DNA of 64,000 nucleotides. Source: Paenibacillus sp. JJ-100 (GTDB taxonomy: Bacteria; Bacillota; Bacilli; Paenibacillales; Paenibacillaceae). Below, piece after piece: positions 52,648 to 61,668 of this stretch. Both the position numbers and the translations under genes were made by a program. Position 1 is the first letter of the stretch. Each line of letters begins with the position of its first letter. The stretch is from NCBI RefSeq assembly GCF_948329825.1, contig NZ_CAOJCM010000001.1, positions 434,001 through 498,000 of the forward strand, written 5' to 3'. The notes below the pieces were generated by a model. It searched no databases. It was not told the DNA's origin and saw nothing but the letters and a program-made list of their open reading frames with translations.

Positions 52648-54330
52648 TTAAGATGCCGCCGTTACCGTAATATTGTCAATATTCGGTCCCTCGGAGCCAG
52701 TTGTTACGATTCGTAGTGTGTTTGTACCTGAATTCATAGGTACTTGAATGGTTTTCTCTCCCCAAGTGGTCCAGCTTCCTGTTCCAGCAAAGGCTTCGTT
52801 ACTAATGACTTTCGTGCCGTTAACGTAAATATCAAGATTTCGTGTACCGCTTTCTAAGGCATAACGAAATTTCACATTTTTAGTACCGGTTATCGTATTG
52901 TTAATTCCATTCCATTGAATCGCTGAACCCGTATTCCCATTGAAATTAACATATCCTGAACCTGTGAATCCTGTATAGAGTGTTTCAATTGTGGCATCAG
53001 TAAGCGTTGTTCCCGTTTCAGCTTCATATGTGGTACCTGTGCCGACGTTCCCACCGCCACCACTCGTGATATTCGCAACAAATGTAGTCACACTCTGTGC
53101 TGGAAGCTGGGCAGTGAATGCGCCATTGGAAACGTTGATCGGTGCAAGACTAGCCAGGTTACGGCTGCTGTCTGTAACATATGAAGAGACGGTGGACGCG
53201 TTACCATTTTGAAGCACAAATCGTTGACTTGTCGCCGAAGTACCACGGTTAATTGCAACAATCACCACTTTGTTATCACCTTTGTAGGCAGAAACGAAGG
53301 TGTTGGTGTCCGGATTTTTCGTAGCATCGACTCTGACGAATCCTGGACGTACAAATTTGGAGAAATGGGCCATGTTATATCCGCGTTTACTGATCGTACC
53401 GTCTTCTTTCATTGGGCCATACTGTCTACGGATGTACCACCATACATAGGCCTGAAAGTCTCCTTCCACCATAGCGTTATGCATATGATAGGATACATCC
53501 AGAGCTTCCGGCCAGCGGTCGGCGGAATTGTTGTCACTGTTAGGATAATACACTTCAGTCATCCAAAGTTCTTTACCGGCACCCTTTTGCTTAAAGAGCG
53601 GATAAGGGAAATCTTTGAACTGCGTTCCATACGTATGAGCTCCCAGAATATCCATATTTGCAAGTGCCTGTGGATCATTCAGGATAGGATCTGATATGTT
53701 TTTCAGGTATTGGAAGGATTCGGGAGCCATAACTTTTGCACCTTGGATACTGCCTGCATTCTCCTTCATGAAACGAAGGATCTCCTGTGGTGTCCACCAG
53801 GTCCAGTCATGGGCATAATCCGGCTCGTTCTGTACCGAGATGGCATACAGATTTACGCCATTGTTTTTCATATAGGCTACAAAATCATTTAGATGTTGCG
53901 CATAGGCAGCGTACTTGTCATATCTCAGTCTCTTCGCGTTGGTATCGCCGTTGCGATTAAATGTTTCAACCATACTGCTCGGAGGGTTCCATGGTGATGC
54001 AAATACAATGGCTCCTTTCTCAATCGCGCGCTTAGCTGTAGCTACTTCACGGGACCAGTTATTAGGATCTGGATCGACGTAGATTCGAAGAACAGAGAAC
54101 CCTAACTGGTTCTGATCGTTCCCGAAAGCGGTTTCACGTTGTGCTGCTGTAAGATCACCGATCCAAACGGGATGGTTAATACCGCCAAAACCTTTTATGA
54201 GTTGTTTTTCAGAGGACAAATTAATGTTTGCATCACTGGCAGCGGATACGTTCGTAGGTGTTAACATAAGCGGTAATGCGGTTAGGCACGCCAGTAGAAT
54301 ATTCATTGATTTTTTAAATTTGATCTTCAT
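52648..54330 (-). CDS. GH30 glucuronoxylanase with C-terminal carbohydrate-binding module
   Basis: 560 residues. Signal peptide to about residue 30 (NVSA-AS). GH30 subfamily 8-type (beta/alpha)8 barrel with side beta-domain (about 31-420): acid/base Glu169 (VQNEPDY) and nucleophile Glu259 (WMTEVYY). The Arg pair 301-302 in YIRRQYG lies where XynC-type enzymes bind the methylglucuronic acid branch, which predicts cleavage next to that branch. A Gly-rich linker precedes a CBM6/35-like module (about 430-560). AGGAGG precedes the ATG. Secreted; acts on hardwood or cereal xylan. Confidence 0.93.
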   Translation of the reverse strand: MKIKFKKSMNILLACLTALPLMLTPTNVSAASDANINLSSEKQLIKGFGGINHPVWIGDLTAAQRETAFGNDQNQLGFSVLRIYVDPDPNNWSREVATAKRAIEKGAIVFASPWNPPSSMVETFNRNGDTNAKRLRYDKYAAYAQHLNDFVAYMKNNGVNLYAISVQNEPDYAHDWTWWTPQEILRFMKENAGSIQGAKVMAPESFQYLKNISDPILNDPQALANMDILGAHTYGTQFKDFPYPLFKQKGAGKELWMTEVYYPNSDNNSADRWPEALDVSYHMHNAMVEGDFQAYVWWYIRRQYGPMKEDGTISKRGYNMAHFSKFVRPGFVRVDATKNPDTNTFVSAYKGDNKVVIVAINRGTSATSQRFVLQNGNASTVSSYVTDSSRNLASLAPINVSNGAFTAQLPAQSVTTFVANITSGGGGNVGTGTTYEAETGTTLTDATIETLYTGFTGSGYVNFNGNTGSAIQWNGINNTITGTKNVKFRYALESGTRNLDIYVNGTKVISNEAFAGTGSWTTWGEKTIQVPMNSGTNTLRIVTTGSEGPNIDNITVTAAS

Positions 54331-54665
54331 CCATTACCCTCCTAAAGTCAGTTTTATTTCGAAAGCCGGACAAGTAACACCATAAATGCTTGCTCGGTAG
54401 CATATTGGAATTAAACGTCACATCCTCTCCTGTCTATAGAGTATAGTTGGTGTTGATTTGAAAATTTTACCATATACATTAGACTAAAAATACCCTACAA
54501 ATTGCAGGTATTTGTAACAATTTCACTTTTTTTGAATGATACGGGACTTAAATCGACATGGCATAAGCATTATCGCAGCCCTAGAATGAATTGGGAATGT
54601 GGGCTTACATAGAAATAGTGCTGAAGTCAAACAATGAAGACACTAAGTTCAGAGGAGGATGGAGC
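54331..54665. other. xynC-deacetylase divergent intergenic region
   Basis: About 335 bases. On the minus strand TTGTAG, 18 bases, TATATG (near 54470-54500) is a weak promoter for the xylanase. On the plus strand the deacetylase has no clear consensus promoter. No cre (CcpA) box fitting WTGNAANCGNWNNCW was seen. Confidence 0.35.
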
Positions 54666-55532
54666 ATGATCCGAAAAAAAGGGGGACCAAGCCACTCTTA
54701 TGGGATGTGGTTCCGATGCTTGATCTTTTTATCCGTCGTAAGTGTTATCAGTGTATCCGGATCAACAGGGGTTAGTGCACAGCCAGAGCAGGTGAAATCT
54801 TCATCTACACCTCCGTCTAATCGCATGGCAATCATTATTGATGATGCCGGTAACGATATGAAGGGTACGAAGGAGATTCTTGATATGCCAGTGAAGCTGA
54901 CTGTGGCGGTCATGCCTTTTTTGCAAACAACAAAGAAGGACGCTGAGGCGGCACACGAGAAGGGGATGGATGTCATTGTGCATATGCCGATGGAACCCAT
55001 GAAGGGAAGGCCGGAATGGCTAGGTCCAGGGGCGATCACCTCCAACTTGTCGGATCAAGAAGTTCGTGACCGTGTGGAAAAAGCCATTAAGGATGTTCCC
55101 TATGCCATCGGCATGAACAATCATATGGGTTCTAAAATTACTTCCGATAAACGCATTATGTCCATTGTACTGGACGTATGTCGGGAACATGGTCTGTTCT
55201 TTGTTGATAGTCGCACTAATTTTCGTTCTGTGGTAGGTGAGCTCGCTGCTGCCAAGAGCATGCCACTCATTGGCAACGATATCTTTCTGGATGACCATAA
55301 CTCAAAGGCACATATTCGCAAACAGCTTGATTTGGCTGCCCAGCGTGCAGTGAACAAGAAAAACTGTGTTGTTATTGGTCATGTTGGTCACTCGGGTCTG
55401 AATACATCGGCAGTGATTCGTGAGTCCGTCGCGCGATTGCAAAATCAGGTTCAATTTGTAGGTATCGGAGATCTGGTAAGAGATGTGTGGCACTGGAAGG
55501 CTACACCTACACTACCGACAGATAATAAATAA
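54666..55532 (+). CDS. Divergent polysaccharide deacetylase family protein (YibQ)
   Basis: 288 residues. Signal peptide or anchor at residues 17-38 (WFRCLIFLSVVSVISVSG), then the catalytic-like domain (MAIIIDDAGNDMKG to about residue 275) with the family segments MAIIIDDAG, HMPMEPM, NNHMGS, FFVDSRT. The His-rich zinc motif of normal NodB deacetylases is altered, which is the reason for the name divergent. Activity on polysaccharide is predicted but not proven. AGGAGG precedes the ATG. It converges on the amidase gene with a 26-base overlap. Confidence 0.9.
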   Translation: MIRKKGGPSHSYGMWFRCLIFLSVVSVISVSGSTGVSAQPEQVKSSSTPPSNRMAIIIDDAGNDMKGTKEILDMPVKLTVAVMPFLQTTKKDAEAAHEKGMDVIVHMPMEPMKGRPEWLGPGAITSNLSDQEVRDRVEKAIKDVPYAIGMNNHMGSKITSDKRIMSIVLDVCREHGLFFVDSRTNFRSVVGELAAAKSMPLIGNDIFLDDHNSKAHIRKQLDLAAQRAVNKKNCVVIGHVGHSGLNTSAVIRESVARLQNQVQFVGIGDLVRDVWHWKATPTLPTDNK

Positions 55533-56250
55533 TACCGTCTGCTATGGATTTTGCAATTCGTTTTTGTTCCTTCGGATCACTAATTCTGGCCCGATCCGCT
55601 GGATTGCTCAGAAAGCCGGTTTCTATAATCACCGCGGGGTGTTTCACATAATTCAGCATGTAAAATGGCTTACCCCAAACGACTTCTCGATGTGTGCCAC
55701 ATAATTGATTCATGGAATCCTGAATGGATTGTGCCAGCAGATAGCTGCGGCCCTCTTTCTGATGAAGTACTACAGGACCGTGTGTGGCTGAGCGAGAGCT
55801 CCAGTTAGCATGGATGCTGACGACAATGTCGGTGCTTACTTCTTCACTCAGGCTTTTGCGCTGTGCGAGATCTCTATAATGTCGTGAGCGGCTGTTCAAC
55901 CAGCGGTTCTCATCACTTAGCGCGTAATCGCCGAGGCGGTTAATGACGACTGCGTAACCTTTACTACGGAGTAGCAGATATATTTTCTGACTGATGGCCA
56001 AATTAATGTCTTTTTCCAAAACACCTGCTTCCGTTGTGCCGCCGTCAATGCCGCCATGTCCAACATCGAGTAAAATAACAGGTGCTGCAAAAGCGTGATG
56101 GCTCGAACGGTAAGCTTCACCATCTGTAATGGGCATAAGGGATTGCTGGTGGATGGGATGTTCAGGGGAAACCGTTGAAGCGAAAGACACGCTGGTATGA
56201 CCTGAAGAACAGATCAACAGGGCCCCAAAAAGGGCCAGCAGCTTATGCAT
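55507..56250 (-). CDS. cwlD: N-acetylmuramoyl-L-alanine amidase (CwlD-like)
   Basis: 247 residues. Signal peptide (HKLLALFGALLICSSGHTS). Amidase_3 domain with zinc ligands His in LDVGHGGIDGGT, Glu in EKDINL and His in VSIHANWSS, and catalytic Glu in IIETGFLSN. The layout VGHGGIDGGT, LEKDINL, DENRWLNSRSRHYRDLAQR is like CwlD, the germination-specific amidase that makes muramic delta-lactam in the spore cortex; this assignment is tentative, since vegetative amidases share the motifs. The ATG at 56250 is preceded by AAAGGAG; an upstream GTG is too close. Confidence 0.88.
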   Translation of the reverse strand: MHKLLALFGALLICSSGHTSVSFASTVSPEHPIHQQSLMPITDGEAYRSSHHAFAAPVILLDVGHGGIDGGTTEAGVLEKDINLAISQKIYLLLRSKGYAVVINRLGDYALSDENRWLNSRSRHYRDLAQRKSLSEEVSTDIVVSIHANWSSRSATHGPVVLHQKEGRSYLLAQSIQDSMNQLCGTHREVVWGKPFYMLNYVKHPAVIIETGFLSNPADRARISDPKEQKRIAKSIADGIIYYLSVV

Positions 56251-56442
56251 AGAAACACACACTCCTTTATGATCGTGGTATCTATAGTCAACATAGGCCT
56301 TATGGATACCTTTGGCATTAGACTGTGCAATCTGAACAAAATCATACGTTGCTGCTCAAAAAAATGTTTAGTTCAATTCGGACCTGTGCACAATAGTAGT
56401 AACATTTCTTCAAGGTTATGGGGAGGAAAGGGAGGTTGTACG

Positions 56443-56649
56443 ATGGCTAAAAGTGATGAGCTGGTAAAGTATATTACACAACGGGTTGTACATTATATCG
56501 ACACGCCTAAGGATGAGCGCAAAGAACGAAGGGCACAGAGCAGAAGAAAAGAACCGTGGTCGATGAGATGGTTCGGCATGCTTCCGTTTGCGATATCTTT
56601 ATGGGTAGGTAAAAAAGAGCGAAACATGAAAGAAAATAATCGTAAATAA
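56443..56649 (+). CDS. yqzE: YqzE family protein
   Basis: 68 residues. The start MAKSDELVKYITQRVVHYIDTPKDERKERR agrees with YqzE, whose Bacillus copy sits in the comG operon; here it is alone. Basic middle and one weakly hydrophobic stretch (WFGMLPFAISLWVG). GGGAGG precedes the ATG at 56443; upstream ATG codons in frame lack a ribosome binding site. Function unknown. Confidence 0.8.
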   Translation: MAKSDELVKYITQRVVHYIDTPKDERKERRAQSRRKEPWSMRWFGMLPFAISLWVGKKERNMKENNRK

Positions 56650-56702
56650 ACATCGTGCGTCAGAAAAGAAGCTGACGTCCTTAAAATAATGATCAAAAGA
56701 AG

Positions 56703-56738
56703 AAGACGCAGCCTTATGGTAAGGAATGCGTCTTTTTT
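56703..56738 (+). terminator. Terminator of yqzE
   Basis: AAGACGCA pairs with TGCGTCTT, inner CCTT/AAGG; six T in the tail. A smaller hairpin CGTCAG/CTGACG lies 25 bases earlier. Confidence 0.85.
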
Positions 56739-56860
56739 GTGATGTTATTTATATGTTGCGCCAGTAATGGATGAGTGATGAATTCATGCATGAAATATAC
56801 CTGTTTCCTTGAGTTTGAGTTATATGATTCCCCCTGTTCACTTAGCTTAATGAGTTGACC

Positions 56861-57874
56861 TCATGGTCTGCTCAGGTAAAATGCTCCGTCATTCATCAGT
56901 TTATTTAGCGGAACAAAACGTTGGGTTGAATTCAGCCCGCCTAATCCTACGTAAAGAATTGTATCTGAATCCAGACCTAATCCTGGTTTGTTGATTGGAT
57001 CTGTGTGATCCTTGGATGTTTTTTCGGTGTGCCAGAGTTGGTATCCGCTTACAGGCAGAGGACCACCGTAGAATAGATTATGTTCTCCAGCTGAGAAGAC
57101 GAGAGCACTTGCAGGACTGTGTTGAATCTCTTGCTCAACTTGAGTGGGTTGGAGTGGCTCTGAAGTAAGCCAGTTCAGTTGTAGTGAAGGATCAAAAGCT
57201 GGCCGTAAATGGACAGGGCTTGTTATAAATGCTTCCCCGGAGGATTCGAGTAGGGGTTCTTGCACCTTATCCTGCTCGGTGAAGCCCGGTTTTTGCATTC
57301 CAGAGTTCGTCTCCAAACGTTCTAATATCCCACTCGGCAGCAAATCTCCATTCGATGCATCAATGTACAAGGCAGAATGATTCGCATCTTCCACTTTCCA
57401 ATAGGCTAATAGGGGAATAGTGTATTGAAGCGAAAGCTTACCGCCTGCGGCCTTAAGTGAGTCTACATTTAAATTCTGCCTTTTCAGAGCTTGTCCGAGT
57501 GTGTCGTCGCTATACAGTACATGATCCCCTAAACCATATTCGCTGAGATGGAGCTGGCCTTGTACATTAATGGAGATAATCAGATATCCAATACGTTTGT
57601 CCTGAAGGTTGGCGTGCACAAGCCAGCTATGAGTACCTGGACCCAAAGGAAAATATTCAAGCTTGGCAGCAATCCAATCCGGATTGGATGCGCCAAGTGC
57701 ATCCGCCTGTTGTTGTGCAAATTGCTCTACAGCCATAGGTGTCATTCTACTGGTTGATGCAGCTACTTGGGCTGTCGGCCAGAACGAGAGGTGAGCGAAG
57801 CCAATCATCAAGAGCAGCAGGATATATATGTGGTGGCGAGTAGTTGTCCGTTTTGTTCTATGTCGTATTTTCAT
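56861..57874 (-). CDS. Exported protein of unknown function, 337 residues
   Basis: A basic N-terminus and hydrophobic helix (HIYILLLLMIGFAHLSFW) act as signal peptide or anchor, with a likely cleavage after QVAAS. The external part contains repeated alpha/beta segments such as SWLVHANLQDKRIGYLIISINVQGQLHLSEYG and YWKVEDANHSALYIDASNGDLLPSGIL, with some resemblance to PepSY-type folds. The C-terminal half has no match I can name. ATG at 57874 has AGAAGG at 9 bases. Stand-alone gene. Confidence 0.7.
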   Translation of the reverse strand: MKIRHRTKRTTTRHHIYILLLLMIGFAHLSFWPTAQVAASTSRMTPMAVEQFAQQQADALGASNPDWIAAKLEYFPLGPGTHSWLVHANLQDKRIGYLIISINVQGQLHLSEYGLGDHVLYSDDTLGQALKRQNLNVDSLKAAGGKLSLQYTIPLLAYWKVEDANHSALYIDASNGDLLPSGILERLETNSGMQKPGFTEQDKVQEPLLESSGEAFITSPVHLRPAFDPSLQLNWLTSEPLQPTQVEQEIQHSPASALVFSAGEHNLFYGGPLPVSGYQLWHTEKTSKDHTDPINKPGLGLDSDTILYVGLGGLNSTQRFVPLNKLMNDGAFYLSRP

Positions 57875-57958
57875 TATAAACACCTTCTTCCTGACTTCAT
57901 TGTAGAGGAGAGCATATGCAAAGGGTGCTGCAACCTGTCGGTTCGCTGGTCATGAATA

Positions 57959-57996
57959 AACACTACTTTTGCCAGCATTTGCAGGAAAAGTAGTGT
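57959..57996 (-). terminator. Terminator of the yqhHG operon
   Basis: AACACTACTTTT pairs with AAAAGTAGTGT; on the minus strand it ends with GTTTATT. Confidence 0.8.
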
Positions 57997-58002
57997 CTTC
58001 GT

Positions 58003-59205
58003 CTATCTTAAGTGAAACATGCCGCTGCTTATGGCCGTGACTTTTACCTTGGGATCATATTGCCAGATCATCTCGGTTCGTCTTGTCTCATATTGCAGCT
58101 TCATCGCTTCACGATCCATGGCAGCCTGTTTTGCCTTTTCTTGTTCCGAGTCTAGTTCCTCTTGTGTCTCATCTGCGACGGGTTCAGCGGCTAGTTCCAC
58201 GTCAGCAGTAACCGGTTCGAGGGCGCCGCGAACCCGATTATGAACAGGAAGAGCAGTCGAAGAAGGTGAAGGAATCGCTTGGGCAACACCGGAAGTACGG
58301 GAAGGAGGAAGGTGTGCTGAAGACTTAGCACGGTCTGTTTTAGCTTCTGTTACTTCAGGCACATCTTCACGCAGAACAGCCTCATAATACGCATCGACAA
58401 CATCCAGTTCGAGCTGTAGTCGTTCCTTCGCTTTTTCTGCCCATTCATAATTGAGCTTACTTAAGTGGTTGGTGAGGTATGACTCAAGTGCTGCCCCGGC
58501 ATCGGCCAAAGATATTTTGGGTGCCTGAGCGTGCATGTTCTCAGCCAATCTTGGACTAAGATCACGCCTGTTCAGCTTCTTTCCGAATTTCTCGATAATT
58601 TCACCCGAGCGCAATGAGATGCCGAGAAAATGTAGTTCCTCTCGTTTGAGGTCACAGGCAAACTCGACTTTGAAACAAACGCCGAGCCACGGTTCATATA
58701 CAGCCGGAGCTGTAGATCGAATCTGGCGTTTGGCAGCTTGTTCAAACAGGTTTACAAAAGCACCACCTTCGCGAGCTGCCTCAAAAATCTGCTGTAACCT
58801 GCGGCTACCATAGACCACATCTTCTCGCAAAATACGTCCGGGTCCAAGCTGCGGCATTGAAGGTGTAATCCCAAAATAACGGCCGAGAATCGTATCTTTG
58901 GGTGCTTCAGAATTCGTGTCAGGAGATAATGAAGAAGGCTGTACAGCTTTGGCTTGGGCTTCTGCCGCTTCGATCATTTGCTGATACGCCTCCGAGTCAA
59001 AAACAAATGTGAATGACATCGTCTCGGGCTCCACCCCCACACGCTCTACGAATCCCCAGTAATAGGGACGGTTCGTTAATGCTTTGTCTGCCTCAGGAGA
59101 TAGCTTGACGGTCACATGAGCAGGGGATCGCTCCATGATCTGACAATCTAACGCTTCCAGATAAGCCAAGACATAGGCTTGAATCTCATGTGCTGACATC
59201 GTCAT
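58003..59205 (-). CDS. yqhG: YqhG family protein
   Basis: 400 residues. Start MTMSAHEIQAYVLAYLEALDCQIMERSPAHVTVKLSPEADKALTNRPYYWGFVER fits YqhG of Bacillus, a protein of unknown function next to yqhH. The middle region (LGPGRILREDVVYGSRRLQQIFEAAREGG) and a long acidic, proline-rich linker (about 290-350) follow; the C-terminus ends in WQYDPKVKVTAISSGMFHLR. The start overlaps the yqhH ribosome binding region, so the pair is translated together. No enzyme motif. Confidence 0.88.
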   Translation of the reverse strand: MTMSAHEIQAYVLAYLEALDCQIMERSPAHVTVKLSPEADKALTNRPYYWGFVERVGVEPETMSFTFVFDSEAYQQMIEAAEAQAKAVQPSSLSPDTNSEAPKDTILGRYFGITPSMPQLGPGRILREDVVYGSRRLQQIFEAAREGGAFVNLFEQAAKRQIRSTAPAVYEPWLGVCFKVEFACDLKREELHFLGISLRSGEIIEKFGKKLNRRDLSPRLAENMHAQAPKISLADAGAALESYLTNHLSKLNYEWAEKAKERLQLELDVVDAYYEAVLREDVPEVTEAKTDRAKSSAHLPPSRTSGVAQAIPSPSSTALPVHNRVRGALEPVTADVELAAEPVADETQEELDSEQEKAKQAAMDREAMKLQYETRRTEMIWQYDPKVKVTAISSGMFHLR

Positions 59206-59208
59206 GGA

Positions 59209-60969
59209 TCAGTTGCCTCCTTTGTGCAGATCGAGTTTGGGGATCAGAGGCACCTCATCAGCCACTTCGCGCTGAATCGTATTCAGTGATTGTCCAAGCG
59301 AGTCCATTTTGCGACGAATATCCTCTTCGTTTTGGGATTCTAGCATGATTTTGTATAGGCTTTTCTCAATCGACTCATTTTTCTCCAGTCGCTCCAAAAT
59401 GACATCCAGTCCGCCGATGACCATCTCAAACATATTAATTTTTTCATGCAACAGGTTTAGAATATGCTCTTCAATTGTGCCTTTGGTGGACAGGTTGAAA
59501 ATATTAACGTCATTCTGCTGACCAAGGCGGTGGACCCGGCCAATCCGTTGCTCTACCCGCATCGGGTTCCAGGGCAGATCAAAATTGATCATGTGATGAC
59601 AGAATTGCAGGTTGATGCCCTCGCCACCAGCTTCCGTTGCAATCATAGCCTGCACACGTCCGCGAAAGAGATCCATCATCCAGTCTTTTTTGCCACGGTT
59701 CATTCCGCCTCGATAGGGAACAGCTGTCAGGCCGTTATTGCGAAAATAGTTCAGCAGATATTCCTGCGTAGCCCGGTATTCCGTGAAAATAATGACCTTT
59801 TCATTCATATCCCGAATGAGTTCCATCGTTTTCTCGGCTTTAGTATTTTCTTTAATAGCCTTGATATGGGCAACCAGTTCCCAGATTTTATCGCGTAATG
59901 GAGAATCGAGAGGTAGTTTCTTCGACAGATTCACAAGTGTCACAAATACGGCGTCCCTGCTGCTACATACTTCACGCTGTAATGTGACGAGTGATAGCAT
60001 ACTGCTGAGATTACCGCCCGCTTCCTGGTACTGATCTTTGACAAAAGAGGTAACCCCGTCATAGAGGGCTTGTTCTTCAGGAGAGAGCTGCAGATCCACA
60101 TTAGATACGTTACGCTTCGTAAACTGTACGGGGCCTTCTCCACGCCTGTTGCGGATCATGACTTTGGATAGCTCATCCTTGAGCTGTTCCTGATTTTTGG
60201 GAACCCGTTTATCCACGACAAAATTGGCGGCAAAATCGCCTTGACGACCAAGCTGACCGGGCTTCAGCAGATTGATCAGATTGAAAAGTTCGCTCATGTC
60301 GTTCTGCACAGGCGTAGCCGTGAGCAGCAAACAATATTTTTTACGTAATTGCAGCATGAATTGATAGTTGGTTGTTTTCTTGTTTTTGAGCTTATGCGCT
60401 TCATCAATGATGATCATGTCATAGTCCATGCCCAGCAAAATATCCTTATGCGGGTCTCTCTTGGCTGTGTCCATCGAAGCAACTACAACTTCATTTTGCC
60501 ACGAGTACGCCTTTTTCTGAGCGATGGCAGGAATGCCGAATTTGGAATTCAGCTCACGTACCCATTGCAAGACAAGCGATGCAGGTACAAGAATTAACAC
60601 TTTAGATACTAGACCGCGAACCATGTATTCTTTGAGAATAAGACCGGCTTCAATCGTTTTGCCCAGTCCCACCTCATCGGCAAGAATGGCTCTGCCGGAC
60701 ATTTCAAATAATACTTTGCGGGCCGTATCCATCTGATGTGGAAGTGGAGTTAAACCCTGCAAATGTTTCAAACACTGGATTTCATCGAAATTCGGAATGA
60801 GATTCGTTTCTTCCGCCTGAATACCGAGTTGAAAGAGTCGGTAATCGCCCCAAGGGCCACCTCTGTCCAAGCGAGATTCAAGCTGGCTAAGCCAGCTGCG
60901 ATCAAACTCAAGAGGCACAGGTAATTCAGCTACAGGTTGATTCAGATGATGCGGATGTTTCCAGTTCAT
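59209..60969 (-). CDS. yqhH: SNF2-family helicase (YqhH)
   Basis: 586 residues. SNF2 ATPase: motif I LADEVGLGKTIEAG (about 95-108), DEAH in IIIDEAHKLKN, LTATPVQN (III), ATEAGGEGINLQ and QRIGRVHRLGQ (V, VI). Shorter than RapA, without chromatin-type accessory domains. It may remodel protein-DNA complexes, for example RNA polymerase, but this is inferred from RapA. GGGGAGG precedes the ATG. First gene of a two-gene operon with yqhG; gcvT, its usual neighbour in Bacillus, is not in the window. Confidence 0.93.
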   Translation of the reverse strand: MNWKHPHHLNQPVAELPVPLEFDRSWLSQLESRLDRGGPWGDYRLFQLGIQAEETNLIPNFDEIQCLKHLQGLTPLPHQMDTARKVLFEMSGRAILADEVGLGKTIEAGLILKEYMVRGLVSKVLILVPASLVLQWVRELNSKFGIPAIAQKKAYSWQNEVVVASMDTAKRDPHKDILLGMDYDMIIIDEAHKLKNKKTTNYQFMLQLRKKYCLLLTATPVQNDMSELFNLINLLKPGQLGRQGDFAANFVVDKRVPKNQEQLKDELSKVMIRNRRGEGPVQFTKRNVSNVDLQLSPEEQALYDGVTSFVKDQYQEAGGNLSSMLSLVTLQREVCSSRDAVFVTLVNLSKKLPLDSPLRDKIWELVAHIKAIKENTKAEKTMELIRDMNEKVIIFTEYRATQEYLLNYFRNNGLTAVPYRGGMNRGKKDWMMDLFRGRVQAMIATEAGGEGINLQFCHHMINFDLPWNPMRVEQRIGRVHRLGQQNDVNIFNLSTKGTIEEHILNLLHEKINMFEMVIGGLDVILERLEKNESIEKSLYKIMLESQNEEDIRRKMDSLGQSLNTIQREVADEVPLIPKLDLHKGGN

Positions 60970-61262
60970 GATGCGACCTCCCCTGCCAGTCTATTTAAAT
61001 TGAGTCATCGGAGTCGTTCGTGTACATGGCTTATTCAAAACATGGATGACATGATATTCGTAGGTAATAGTATGGACGAAAGAGAGTCAGTTCATAACTT
61101 CCACAGGAATTTGATTCATTGTAGAGTTCGAATCGCCGTTTCCTCAAAATCCACAACCTTTGAACATACGAACGAGAGGTTAGGAGAGGGAGTTGTACAA
61201 AACATGCAGCAACTACGGGTATGGCAAGTGTAATGAAGTGTTTTTGGAAATCATATTCGTCG
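60970..61262. other. yqhH-ars intergenic region with a short possible gene
   Basis: About 290 bases. A plus-strand frame from ATG 61072 to TAA 61233 (53 codons, MDERESVHNFHRNL ... QLRVWQV) is preceded by TAGGT. It is basic and has no recognised motif. I regard it as weak. No clear terminator or promoter besides the ars one. Confidence 0.25.
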
Positions 61263-61296
61263 TTGATTATATAAGTGATTTATTATATGCTTATAT
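61263..61296 (+). promoter_or_regulatory. ars promoter/operator
   Basis: TTGATT at 61263-61268 is followed by an AT-rich dyad, ATATAAG (61269-61275) and CTTATAT (61290-61296), that covers the -10 region. This is the usual place for ArsR binding. Tentative, because the exact -10 is ambiguous. Confidence 0.5.
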
Positions 61297-61338
61297 CATT
61301 ATATGAAACGGGCGAGAATAATTAGTGGGGGTGTCCAA

Positions 61339-61668
61339 ATGGAACAAAAAATTCAGGAGATGGCTGAGGCTTATAAGTTATTAGCAGATAAAACACGTTT
61401 GACGATCATTGCACTACTTCAGGAACAAGAACTCTGTGTATGTGATATCACAGACATTATTGGTATGTCACAACCAAACGCCAGTCAGCATCTTCGAAAA
61501 CTAAAGGCAGCCGGTTTCCTTAATGAGAAGAAAAAAGGACAGTGGGTGTACTACTCTCTGAATCCAGATGCAGAGGCATATGTTCAGTGTGTGTATCCTT
61601 ATCTGCCGTCCATGAAAGCTAAAATAGCAGGATTGAAAAACTGCTGCGGTCCTCAGGAGGAAGCATGA
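61339..61668 (+). CDS. arsR: ArsR family arsenic-responsive repressor
   Basis: 109 residues. Winged helix ([17 protein letters not shown]) and the As(III)/Sb(III) site ELCVCDI with Cys33 and Cys35. A Cys-Cys pair lies near the C-terminus (102-103) that may add a third ligand. Represses arsBC until arsenite binds. ATG at 61339; upstream ATG at 61303 would start inside the operator region. Overlaps arsB by 4 bases (ATGA). Confidence 0.94.
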   Translation: MEQKIQEMAEAYKLLADKTRLTIIALLQEQELCVCDITDIIGMSQPNASQHLRKLKAAGFLNEKKKGQWVYYSLNPDAEAYVQCVYPYLPSMKAKIAGLKNCCGPQEEA

